Source of the DNA: Kribbella voronezhensis
Lineage (GTDB): Bacteria; Actinomycetota; Actinomycetes; Propionibacteriales; Kribbellaceae
DNA length: 64,000 nucleotides
Direction of reading: 5' to 3'
Assembly (NCBI RefSeq): GCF_004365175.1
Contig: NZ_SOCE01000001.1
Span: 2,033,154 to 2,097,153, forward strand
Position 1 is the first letter of the stretch; the number at the start of each line of letters is the position of its first letter. The notes below the pieces were generated by a model that ran no database searches, had not been told where the DNA came from, and worked only from the letters and a program-made list of their open reading frames with translations. A program made the position numbers and the translations under genes. Positions 48,901-56,575 of the stretch are shown piece by piece.

Positions 48901-50786
48901 TCCTCGACGTTGCGAGGTGCCCGCAGCCCGAAGTCATAGATGTACGCCGTACCGTCGGGCCGGCGGATCTCGTACGGCCGCTCGTCGATCACCTCGACGC
49001 CCATGTGGGTCAGGTGCGGCAGCACCTGGGACAGCGACAACGCCGTACCGGTCCGGTAGACCTTGAAGCGGCGCTCGCCCTCCCACTGCTCGTCGATCGG
49101 GCTGTAGAGCGACATCGCCAGACCGTCGTCGGCCGGCAGGCCGTCCAGGATCATCGCGTCCTTGACCGCGACCCGGGCGTCGAAGTCCTCCTTGTACGCC
49201 TCCGGGAAGGCACCCGCGTACTGGCTGCTCAGCCTGGTGACCGCGCCGTCACCACCGTGGGCGTGCAGCGCGACGGTGAAGTCGTCCTGCCAGGCCCTGG
49301 TCGCCTCGATGACCCGCTGCTCGAGCAGATCGGCGTCGTAGTCCCCTACGGTCTCGCCCTGCTTCATCCGGACCACGAAGTGCACCCGGGCGAGCACGGA
49401 CTCGGTCACGTAGGCGGCGTAGTCCACCGAGTCGGCACCGATCGCGTCCTTGAGGATCTGCTGCATCTTGAGCCGGACCGCGGTCGTGTAGCGGTCGCGC
49501 GGCAGATAGACGAGGCAGGACAGGTACCGGTTGTAGACGTCGCGGCGGACGAACAGCTTGACCGCGCGGCGCTCCTGCAGGTGCAGCACCGACTGCACGA
49601 TCGGCAGCAGGTCCTCCACGGGTGCCTGCAGCAACTCGTCGCGCGGGTAGGTCTCCAGCACGTCCAGCAGACCCTTGCCGCTGTGGCTGTTCGGGTCGAA
49701 GCCGGTCTGCCTGAACAGCTCGATCGCCTTGCGCCGCAGTACCGGGACCTGCATGACGCTCTCGGTGTAGGCGGTGGACGAGAGCAGGCCGATGAACCGC
49801 CGCTCCGCGACCGGCTCGCCGTTCTCGTCGAACTGCTTGATGCCGACGTAGTCCAGGTACGACGAGCGGTGCACCGTCGACCGCGAGTTCGCCTTGGTCA
49901 GGATCAGCAGCTTCTTCTCGCGCGCCTTGGCGCTCACCTCGGGCGGCAGCAGGCCGGCGTTCTCGTCCTGGTTCGGGTCCTTGCGCAGGATGCCGAGGCC
50001 GGTGCCCGGGACGCCGCGCAGGACGCCCTGGTCACCGCGCATGGAGAACGCGTACTCGCGGTAGCCCAGGAAGGTGAAGTGCTCGTCGGCGAGCCAGGCC
50101 AGCAGCTCCCGGGCGTCCTCGACCTCGCCGGCACTGACCGGCAACTCGGCCGGATCCAGGTCGGCGGCGATGCTGACCGCCTTCTCGTGCATCTTCGGCC
50201 AGTCCTCGACCGCCTCGCGGACGTCGTTCAGGACCAGCTGCAGCGCCTTCTCCAGCTCGCGGTGCTCGGCGGGGTCGGCGATCCGCTCGACCTCCAGGTG
50301 CATCCAGCTCTCCCGGACCAGGTCGTGCTCGTCCGCGGCGGCATCGTCGGCGAGGACCTCCTGCAGGTTGCCGGCGATGTCGCGCCGGACGACGAACTGC
50401 GGGTGCACCAGCAGTTGCAGCTCGAGGCCGTGCTCGGTGATCACCATCGAGGCGCTGTCGACCAGGAACGGCATGTCGTCGACGACGATCTCCACGACCG
50501 TCCGGCCGTTCGCGGACCAGCCGTGCTCTTCGACGGTCGGGGTGAAGACGTGCACCTTGGCCGTGCCCTGCGGCCGGACCGAGGCGGACTTGTAGTGGTG
50601 TCGCGCAGCGCCCAGACAGTCCGTCGGCTGCCGCTCGGCGACATCCTCGGCCGCGACATAGCGGTAGTACCGCTCGAGGAAGCTTCGCAGCTTCCCGGCA
50701 TCGACCGACTGGTCCTTGCCGTGCGTTCCAGCGAATACCGCTTTGGCGAGAACATCCGCCTTCTGGACGTCCAGCTTGCTCTGCAT
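45921..50786 (-). CDS. gdh: NAD-specific glutamate dehydrogenase, large (180-kDa class)
   Basis: 1621-residue cytoplasmic enzyme that oxidatively deaminates glutamate to 2-oxoglutarate, feeding nitrogen and carbon metabolism. About 600 N-terminal residues hold ACT-like regulatory segments. The catalytic core begins near 780: [54 protein letters not shown], with the Lys of the glutamate site. [35 protein letters not shown] is the NAD-binding part, with an oligomerisation C-terminus. Length and order match the GDH180 family of Streptomyces and mycobacteria. A 1391-codon antisense frame opposite it is a codon-bias shadow. Confidence 0.96.
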   Translation of the reverse strand: [1621 protein letters not shown]

Positions 50787-50924
50787 TCCCCACCGTCTCC
50801 ACGTGGCGTCGACGCTTCCTTGCGCCGGGCCGCACGCCCTTGTGCGCCCCCCTCAGAGATTAGTCCACTTCTGTCACTGGTGTGATCCCGGGACGCTCCT
50901 TTCCGGTGCCTGACAGATCACTTT

Positions 50925-51122
50925 TCACACGTCGCCGAGACGCAGGGCCAAGGCCGGGCAGGCGAGTACTGCGCGGCGCGCGTTCGTCATTTCACCAGCG
51001 GTGACCGGGCGCCCGCTGAGCACCGGGAAGCCCCACTCGTCGAGCACGACGTCGTCGCCCAGCAGGGTCGCGCAGAGCCCATGACCGTCGCAGCGGGTCC
51101 AGTCGATCTCCAGCTTCTTCAC
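50925..51122 (-). CDS. Single-cluster ferredoxin
   Basis: 65-residue ferredoxin, VKKLEIDWTRCDGHGLCATLLGDDVVLDEWGFPVL...ACPALALRLGDV. The CxxHxxC (C11, H14, C17) plus C-terminal CP cysteine is the pattern of actinobacterial [3Fe-4S]-type (or His-modified [4Fe-4S]) ferredoxins that serve P450s and flavoenzymes. The GTG at 51122 overlaps the stop of the NuoF-like gene (GTGA), so it is made in step with it and probably takes or gives its electrons. Confidence 0.9.
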   Translation of the reverse strand: MKKLEIDWTRCDGHGLCATLLGDDVVLDEWGFPVLSGRPVTAGEMTNARRAVLACPALALRLGDV

Positions 51123-52345
51123 CACGTACCTCCAGGCACAGGTAGAACCCCCAGTACTGCGCGGCCGCACCCGCCGGCCAGGTGAGCCCGGACGTCGTCA
51201 CCGAAGACCTCGAGAGCCGACGCGAGAAACCGCACTGACCCATCTGGATGCGCGCACGCGCCTCTCCCAGGGACCAGGCCGAGGTGGCGGTGGGCGTCGT
51301 GCCAGCCGGCCGGATCGCCGTACAGCAGGCGGCCGAAGTCGTCGACGAGCGCGGCCGTTCCGAACACGCAGGGCCCGCATTGGCCTGCCGACTGGCTCGC
51401 CAGCCACTGTGCGACTCGATAGACCTCACCGAGCGGACAGGTGTCCGGGCCGAGTGCTACGACGATCCCAGCACCCAGAGCGACCTCCGGGCGACTCAGC
51501 TTGATGCCGTCCGGCCTCGGCAACCACTGCCCGTGGTACCCGCCGATCAGGACCGGCCCGGTGACCGGCGCCCCGGCGTACTGGAGAACGGTCTCCAGCG
51601 GTACGCCGGTGGGCGTCTCGATGACACCTGGGCGCTGCACTGCGCCGGCGACGGTCAGCAGTTGGGTGCCCGGCTCACTGCTCAGGCCCGTGCTGCTGAA
51701 CTCACGGGAGCCGAGCCTTGCCAGTACGGCGAGCTGGGCGAAGGTCTCCACGTTCGACAGGAACGTCGGGCGCTGGCGGTAGCCCTTCCTGGTCGGTAGC
51801 ACCCGGCGTCCAGGCGGCACGGCCGGACCGCCTTCGAGGATGCTCAGCACCGCACGGGCCTCCCCCGCGACGAACCTGCCCGGGGTGTCGCTCACCTGGA
51901 TCGGGACTGCGTCCTGCCGTTCCTCGATCGCCGCCCTGATCGAGGCAGCCGCAGTAGCGTCGTGGACGGCTACCAGCACCTCCCGGGCTTGGAGTGCTTG
52001 AGCGAGCCCCGTGGCCCCGTCCAGTACAAGGTGCGGGGCCAGTGTGAGCAGCAGGCGGTCCTTGCGGCTCAGCGGCTCGCTCTCGGAGCCGTTGACGACC
52101 ACGGCCTCGATCCCCTTCGCAGGTAAGTCGGCCAGCTTGAGCGCGACCGGGAAACCCGCTCCACCTCGACCTCGGAGCCCCACTGCGGCCGCTAGCTCGC
52201 TGTAGGCCTCTCTACTGAGCTGTGGTTGCCTGCCATGTGTCCAGAGGTGGTGTCGAAGATCTGCCCGGCCCTCCTTGAGTCCCGCGAGCAGCCGTGGCTG
52301 ACCGATGGACCGCAGCAGCGGTGGGTTCTCCTGCACAAGGGTCAT
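51119..52345 (-). CDS. NuoF-like NADH:acceptor flavoprotein
   Basis: 408-residue homologue of complex I subunit NuoF (51 kDa). GLRGRGGAGFPVALKL (57-72) is the FMN/NADH loop, VVNGSESEPLSRKDRLLL the next, and an SLBB-like part is followed by SAGQCGPCVFGTAALVDDFGRLLYG and a later ACAHPDG, giving the four-cysteine 4Fe-4S site. AGGGAGA precedes the ATG by 6 bases. It is coupled to a heme-type membrane protein upstream and a ferredoxin downstream, not to other nuo genes. It is likely an NADH-side module of a small transmembrane electron-transfer chain. Confidence 0.85.
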   Translation of the reverse strand: MTLVQENPPLLRSIGQPRLLAGLKEGRADLRHHLWTHGRQPQLSREAYSELAAAVGLRGRGGAGFPVALKLADLPAKGIEAVVVNGSESEPLSRKDRLLLTLAPHLVLDGATGLAQALQAREVLVAVHDATAAASIRAAIEERQDAVPIQVSDTPGRFVAGEARAVLSILEGGPAVPPGRRVLPTRKGYRQRPTFLSNVETFAQLAVLARLGSREFSSTGLSSEPGTQLLTVAGAVQRPGVIETPTGVPLETVLQYAGAPVTGPVLIGGYHGQWLPRPDGIKLSRPEVALGAGIVVALGPDTCPLGEVYRVAQWLASQSAGQCGPCVFGTAALVDDFGRLLYGDPAGWHDAHRHLGLVPGRGACAHPDGSVRFLASALEVFGDDVRAHLAGGCGRAVLGVLPVPGGTW

Positions 52346-52914
52346 CGGAATCTCCCTGCTCGAGCGAGACTGAGCGGCGTACTGGCTTGTACTGCGCGGC
52401 TTCGGGCGCGGACGGCCGCTGAGGCGACGACTGCGACGAGACAGCTGGTGGTGATGGCGAGCATCCACGGCGTACTGCGGTCGGTGCCTGCCAAAAGGCC
52501 GTGGCCGACCGACAGGAGCCAGCCGACGGACGCTGCGATGTGAAGGGAACGCCAGCGTTTGGTGAAGGCCTGTGAGCTTGCCAACCGTCCTCTGGCGGCA
52601 CCAACCAGTGCTGCAAACACCAGGCCGTACATGGCCAGCACTCCGAGCGTCACTGCGAAGGGCCGATAGCCGGCGCCGAAGGGCCAGACCAGGACGGACG
52701 GGCTGATGGCTACGTAGCTGTCGGCGATGACAGCGGTGACGTGTGCGGCCAGCAGAAGCAGACCGGTCACAGCAGCCGAGCGGTGAACGTACTGGAGCCA
52801 GAACCGCTGCTCAGGCTTGCGGCTGCCTGCACCGATCGCTCCGAGCGAAGCAGCGATGGTGAAGAGGACCATCGCCATCACGCCGCTTGCACGAGCCAGG
52901 TACCAAAGCGTCAT
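52342..52914 (-). CDS. Ferric-reductase-like heme b membrane protein
   Basis: 190-residue polytopic membrane protein (about five helices). H44/H58 (YVHRSAAVTGLLLLAAHV) on one helix and H125/H138 (SLHIAASVGWLLSVGHG) on another are spaced 13-14 residues, the classic bis-heme ligand arrangement of YedZ/ferric reductase-type domains. It would carry electrons across the membrane. ATGA overlap with the NuoF-like gene and TGATG overlap with apbE. Confidence 0.85.
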   Translation of the reverse strand: MTLWYLARASGVMAMVLFTIAASLGAIGAGSRKPEQRFWLQYVHRSAAVTGLLLLAAHVTAVIADSYVAISPSVLVWPFGAGYRPFAVTLGVLAMYGLVFAALVGAARGRLASSQAFTKRWRSLHIAASVGWLLSVGHGLLAGTDRSTPWMLAITTSCLVAVVASAAVRARSRAVQASTPLSLARAGRFR

Positions 52915-53855
52915 CAGGCGGCCCTGCTCGACGACGGCCAGCCCGCCAGCTCGGTGATCTCACCGTCGTCGGCCACCAGTCGAGCAGGGTGACCGGCCAG
53001 CGTCACCCGACCGAGAGCCGCTTCCCCGGTCGCGACCAGCGCAGTACTGAAGGTGTTCGCCCGTACGGCGGTAGGCGCCCAGACCGACGCAGTACGCCAG
53101 GGACCTTCAGCCGGTGCGCCGGTGCGAGGGTCGATCACGTGGTGCGCCTCGCCCTTGTGCGTGGCCCACCTGCGCGCAGTACGGGTCGAAGTCGTGAGGC
53201 CACCGTGGGACAAGGTCACCTTGGCGACCGGGTCACCCTCGCGCTCGGCAACACCGATCACCCACGGCTCGGCTGGCGTACCGGCGGCTCGCAGGTCACC
53301 ACCGATCTCCACCAGTACTGCGCAGCCGTGGCGCCTACTGAGCACAAGAGCGGCCCTGTCGGCGGTCCACGCCTTGGCTGTGGCGCCCAGATCGAGCAGA
53401 GTGCCCTTCGGCACGCCGACCATCGCGAGCTTGCGATTGAGCTGGACGTTCTGCCAGCCGGAAGCCGGCACCGGACTCGCCGCGGCCTGCGGACGGCGAT
53501 TGCGTACGGCAACGATGTCCTGGTCGTAGCCTGCGGCAACTACTGCGGCTCCGACCGTGGGATCGACCGCGCCGCCGCTGATCGACGCGGCGACCAGGCT
53601 GACGTCCACGAGGTCGACCAGCAGCCGCGACACGGGCACCATCGAGCCGGCTCGCCTGTTGACCGCGGCAAGCTCCGAGTCCGGACGGAACCTGCTGGCG
53701 GCCTTGTCGACGCGGTCCATCAACGCCTTGAGCGCACCACACGCGGCCCCCAGTACTGCGGGGTCGTCGACCGTCAGCCGCACAGTGCAGCTCCAGGCCG
53801 ACCAGGTCCGCGAAACACTCATCGGGCGCGTCTCGCGCTCGCCGAGCGTGGTCAT
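52914..53855 (-). CDS. apbE: FAD:protein FMN transferase (ApbE)
   Basis: 313-residue enzyme that attaches FMN covalently to a Ser/Thr of exported flavoproteins, using FAD. RFRPDSELAAVNRRAG is the family N-terminal motif, and DLGATAKAWTADRAALVL, LVEIGGDLRAAG and HHVIDPRTGAPAEG form the Mg/FAD site. No clear signal peptide is seen. ATGA/TGATG overlaps place it in the electron-transfer operon. No protein with the target motif of the D-G-A-T/S type is seen in the operon, so its substrate is probably encoded elsewhere. Confidence 0.93.
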   Translation of the reverse strand: MTTLGERETRPMSVSRTWSAWSCTVRLTVDDPAVLGAACGALKALMDRVDKAASRFRPDSELAAVNRRAGSMVPVSRLLVDLVDVSLVAASISGGAVDPTVGAAVVAAGYDQDIVAVRNRRPQAAASPVPASGWQNVQLNRKLAMVGVPKGTLLDLGATAKAWTADRAALVLSRRHGCAVLVEIGGDLRAAGTPAEPWVIGVAEREGDPVAKVTLSHGGLTTSTRTARRWATHKGEAHHVIDPRTGAPAEGPWRTASVWAPTAVRANTFSTALVATGEAALGRVTLAGHPARLVADDGEITELAGWPSSSRAA

Positions 53856-54133
53856 GAGCCGTTGCTCCCGCCTTGCGTCGGCGAGCCCTGGTGCGTGGAG
53901 CCGAGACCACTGCCGCTACTGCTACTGCTGCCCTGGTCGTCGGAGCTGGACTTGTTGCTGTCGGAGTCGTCGGAGCTGGCCGTAGTACCGGTGCTGCCGT
54001 CGGGTTGCTGTGTGGACAGGACGGCTACGACGAGGCCGGTACCGCCGACGCCGAGCACCGCGGTGGCTATGGCAGCGGCACCGGCCCGGCGTAACCAGCG
54101 GGACCGCTCTGGAGGGGGTTCTTGGGTGACCAT
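53852..54133 (-). CDS. Ser/Asp-rich single-pass membrane peptide, first gene of the electron-transfer operon
   Basis: 93 residues: MVTQEPPPERSRWLRR, one membrane helix (about 17-40, AGAAAIATAVLGVGGTGLVVAVLS), then an outer tail very rich in Ser, Asp and Gly (DGSTGTTASSDDSDSNKSSS...) ending QGGSNGS. No flavinylation motif or cysteine is present. ATGA overlap with apbE. The tail may tether or space the redox proteins outside the membrane; this is a guess. Relatives heading similar operons would help. Confidence 0.7.
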   Translation of the reverse strand: MVTQEPPPERSRWLRRAGAAAIATAVLGVGGTGLVVAVLSTQQPDGSTGTTASSDDSDSNKSSSDDQGSSSSSGSGLGSTHQGSPTQGGSNGS

Positions 54134-54211
54134 GCCTGAAGCCTCGCGCCGACCGCCTCAGGCGCACGCCAAGGCAACCTCAAGCGGCGATCAAGTTCTG
54201 CTGAAACTCCC

Positions 54212-54228
54212 CTGAGAAGAGTTCTCAG
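54212..54228. promoter_or_regulatory. 17-bp inverted repeat between MarR gene and electron-transfer operon
   Basis: CTGAGAA and TTCTCAG are perfect 7-bp arms around GAG, 10 bp beyond the MarR stop and 79 bp before the operon start. It could end the MarR transcript or act as an operator for the operon. Confidence 0.45.
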
Positions 54229-54237
54229 CAAACGGTG

Positions 54238-54726
54238 TCAGCAGTCGGTGACGCCGGGCGGGCAGGTGGAGCGCTTGTGGCCGTCGATGGCGGCGAGCAC
54301 GTCCTCGGCCGCGCCGCCGAGAGTTGTCAGCCGCTCGGCGCCGAGGACGTCGACGAACAGTTCACGGACCCGGCCGGCGTGCGCGGGCGCGCAGGCCTCG
54401 ATCGCCGCCCGGCCGGCCTCGGTCAGCGCGATCTCCGGGTAGCGCGCGTCGCACGCCTCCTTGCGGATCAGGCCGCGCTTCTCCATCCGGCTGAGGTGGT
54501 GCGACATCCGGCTCTTCTCCCACTGGGTCGCCTCCCCCAGCTCGAAGGCGCGCATCCGGCCGGTCTCGGACTCCGACAGGTTGACCAGGATCTCGAAGTC
54601 CGACCCGGACAGGCCGAACTCACGCTGCAGGTGCCGCTCGAGGTGTGACTCCAGCGTCCTGCGCATCAGCAGATAGCTGCGCCAGGCCTTCTGCTCGTCG
54701 TCGTCGAGCCACGGTTCGTCCGCCAC
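54238..54726 (-). CDS. MarR-family transcriptional regulator
   Basis: 162-residue winged-helix repressor. FGLSGSDFEILVNLSESETGRMRAFELGEATQWEKSRMSHHLSRMEKRGLIRKEACDARYPEIALTEAGRA (about 38-110) is the wHTH and wing, with the family's DxR in the wing (CDARYPEI). The start is GTG. It is divergent from an NmrA-like gene. The shared region holds two copies of a GGTTGA/TCAACC palindrome, so it very likely represses that gene and itself. A redox or phenolic signal is usual for this family, not shown here. Confidence 0.92.
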   Translation of the reverse strand: MADEPWLDDDEQKAWRSYLLMRRTLESHLERHLQREFGLSGSDFEILVNLSESETGRMRAFELGEATQWEKSRMSHHLSRMEKRGLIRKEACDARYPEIALTEAGRAAIEACAPAHAGRVRELFVDVLGAERLTTLGGAAEDVLAAIDGHKRSTCPPGVTDC

Positions 54727-54745
54727 ATCCCCATCGTAGCGGATG

Positions 54746-54763
54746 GGGTTGACACATCAACCC
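54746..54763. promoter_or_regulatory. MarR operator 1 (overlaps the -35 box)
   Basis: GGGTTGACACATCAACCC is an inverted repeat (GGGTTGA/TCAACCC, CACA centre) between the MarR and NmrA genes. Its TTGACA is at the same time the -35 of the NmrA promoter, so binding would exclude RNA polymerase. Confidence 0.8.
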
Positions 54764-54776
54764 AGCGCGCTATGCT
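54749..54776 (+). promoter_or_regulatory. NmrA-gene promoter
   Basis: TTGACA (54749-54754), 16-bp spacer, TATGCT (54771-54776): near-consensus vegetative promoter. The NmrA-like gene starts 47 bp further on. Operators flank the -35 and the start region. Confidence 0.75.
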
Positions 54777-54784
54777 CGAGGTGA

Positions 54785-54798
54785 GTTGACACATCAAC
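54785..54798. promoter_or_regulatory. MarR operator 2 (downstream of -10)
   Basis: GTTGACACATCAAC repeats operator 1 with the same CACA centre, 37 bp centre-to-centre from it, just after the expected transcription start. Two bound dimers would bracket the promoter. Confidence 0.8.
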
Positions 54799-54823
54799 CA
54801 ACCTTTTCGAGCAGGAGTTTCTG

Positions 54824-55804
54824 ATGACTGAGAAGTTGCTCATCGCCGTAGTCGGGGCCACCGGTTCGCAGGGCGGCGGGCTGGTCCGGGCGATCCTGAA
54901 CGACCCGGACGCGACGTACGCCGTACGGGCTCTGACCCGGAACGCGGAGTCGAACAGCGCCAAGGCCCTGGCCGCGGCCGGTGCCGAGGTCGTCGAGGCG
55001 GACCTCGACGACGAGACGAGCCTGCGCAAGGCGTTCGAGGGCGCGCACGGTGCCTACGTGGTGACGAACTACTGGGTGCAGCGGACGCCGGAGGAGGAAG
55101 CTGCGCGATCCCGCGGGCAGATGGAGTTGGAGCAGGCCGCGAACGCTGCCCGGGCGGCCAAGGACGCCGGTGTCGCCCACGTCGTCTGGTCCACCCTCGA
55201 GGACACCCGGCTGCACTTCGGTGACAACGAGCAGGTGCCGAGCCTGGACGACGGGCGCTACAAGGTGCCGCACTTCGACGCCAAGGGCGAGGCGAACGAG
55301 CTGTTCACGCAGTACGGCGTACCGACCACGTTCCTGCAGACCACCTTCTACTTCGAGGCGATGCTGCAAGGCATGGGTCCGGTCCGCGACGAGGGCGGCA
55401 AGCTGATCCTCACGATGCCGATGGCCGACCAGCCGTTGTCCGGCATCGCCGCCGTCGACATCGGGCGGACCGTGCTCGGGGTCTTCAAGCGCGGCAGCGA
55501 GTTCATCGGCAAGACCGTGAGCATCGCCGGCGACCACCTGACCGGCAAGGAGTACGCGGCCGCCCTGACCGAAGCCCTCGGCGAAGAGGTCACCTACCAG
55601 CCCTACACCTGGGACGAGTTCCGCGCCCTCCCCTTCCCGATGGCCGTGGAGTTCGCCAACATGTTCCAGTTCTACGCAGAGGACTCGGAGCGCTTCACCG
55701 GCGACCGCGACCTGAAGTTGGTGCGTGAGCTGAACCCAGACCTCCAGTCCTTCAAGACCTGGCTCGCAGAACACAAGGACGAGGTCAAAGCCACGATCAG
55801 CTGA
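54824..55804 (+). CDS. NmrA/HSCARG-like NAD(P)-binding protein
   Basis: 326-residue atypical short-chain dehydrogenase. The dinucleotide motif is IAVVGATGSQGGGLVRAIL (7-25). VEADLDDETSLRKAFEGAHGAYVVTNYW and HVVWSTLEDTRLHFG are typical of NmrA/HSCARG proteins, which act as redox sensors or quinone/NAD(P)H enzymes. CAGGAG precedes the ATG by 7 bases. It is controlled by the divergent MarR repressor. A strong hairpin follows the gene. The catalytic substrate is unknown. Confidence 0.9.
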   Translation: MTEKLLIAVVGATGSQGGGLVRAILNDPDATYAVRALTRNAESNSAKALAAAGAEVVEADLDDETSLRKAFEGAHGAYVVTNYWVQRTPEEEAARSRGQMELEQAANAARAAKDAGVAHVVWSTLEDTRLHFGDNEQVPSLDDGRYKVPHFDAKGEANELFTQYGVPTTFLQTTFYFEAMLQGMGPVRDEGGKLILTMPMADQPLSGIAAVDIGRTVLGVFKRGSEFIGKTVSIAGDHLTGKEYAAALTEALGEEVTYQPYTWDEFRALPFPMAVEFANMFQFYAEDSERFTGDRDLKLVRELNPDLQSFKTWLAEHKDEVKATIS

Positions 55805-55820
55805 CTCGTAGACCTACGGC

Positions 55821-55851
55821 CGGCGGTTCGGCCCGTGACCCCGAACCGCCG
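55821..55851. terminator. Bidirectional hairpin terminator
   Basis: CGGCGGTTCGG (55821-55831) pairs perfectly over 11 bp with CCGAACCGCCG (55841-55851), nine-base loop, between the convergent NmrA-like and DUF4097 genes. Confidence 0.8.
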
Positions 55852-55909
55852 ACCGGCCGCCCCCTGGAGCGGCCGGCAGAACATCCACCTGCGGCAGCCG
55901 GTGTGTTTC

Positions 55910-56575
55910 TCAGAGGCTGCGGGCAACGATGTCGCCGTGCGCGGTGGTCGCCTGGATAGCCAGATCGGCAACACCGTCCGCGTTCTTCAGCGAGTTGGCG
56001 ATCCGGCCGAGCGTCGTACCGGCGTCCAGCGAGGCCGAGACCCCGTGGGCGGCGTCGATCGACACGTCACCGGACTGAGTGCGCAGTACGACGGCCCCCT
56101 GGTGGGCCTCCGCGATCCGGATGTCGCCCTTGCTGGTGGTGATCTCCGCGGGCCCGTGGAGGCGGTTGACCGAGACGTCGCCGGCGACTGCGGTGAGGTG
56201 GACGCTCGCGGCCTCGTCGACCTCGATCGTGCCGTACGCACCGTTGAAGGCGACAGCGCCGAAGCGGCCCACGGCCCGGAACTCGGCGGCGGCCGCCTTT
56301 CCCTCGATCGTGGAGTCAGCGGGCAGTTGGACGCTGACGTCGATGGACCCCGAGCTGCGGAAGTACTGGTTCTTGGCCGAGGCCAAGATCCGCAGTACGC
56401 CGTCGGCGTACTCGACCGTGGTCTGCTCCGCGGCCTTCACGTCGCGGCCCTTCGAAGCGTCGGCGGGAAGGACCTCGACGGTGACGTCGTCCCGATCGGC
56501 GGCGACGAACCGGACACGACCGGCCGGGATGTCCAGTACGGCGGAGATCGGGGCGGCGGTGGCGAAGGTCTGCAT
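55910..56575 (-). CDS. DUF4097-type beta-solenoid protein
   Basis: 221-residue protein of repeated beta-strand turns: GRFGAVAFNGAYGTIEVDEAASVHLTAVAGDVSVNRLHGPAEITTSKGDIRIAEAHQGAVVLRTQSGDVSIDAAHG. The GDVxV/GDIxI rungs are typical of DUF4097/DUF4098 adhesin-like solenoids. ATG 56575 follows AGGAG by 6 bases; a longer frame from 56596 would cover this site. No signal peptide is found, so it is probably cytoplasmic. Function unknown; such proteins often sit with PadR or ABC genes, not here. Confidence 0.83.
   Translation of the reverse strand: MQTFATAAPISAVLDIPAGRVRFVAADRDDVTVEVLPADASKGRDVKAAEQTTVEYADGVLRILASAKNQYFRSSGSIDVSVQLPADSTIEGKAAAAEFRAVGRFGAVAFNGAYGTIEVDEAASVHLTAVAGDVSVNRLHGPAEITTSKGDIRIAEAHQGAVVLRTQSGDVSIDAAHGVSASLDAGTTLGRIANSLKNADGVADLAIQATTAHGDIVARSL

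Noticed and set aside
46710..50885. A 1391-codon plus-strand frame opposite gdh
   Set aside because: It is an antisense shadow created by the GC-rich third positions of gdh; its composition (Arg, Val, Asp, Leu, His repeats) has no recognisable domain.
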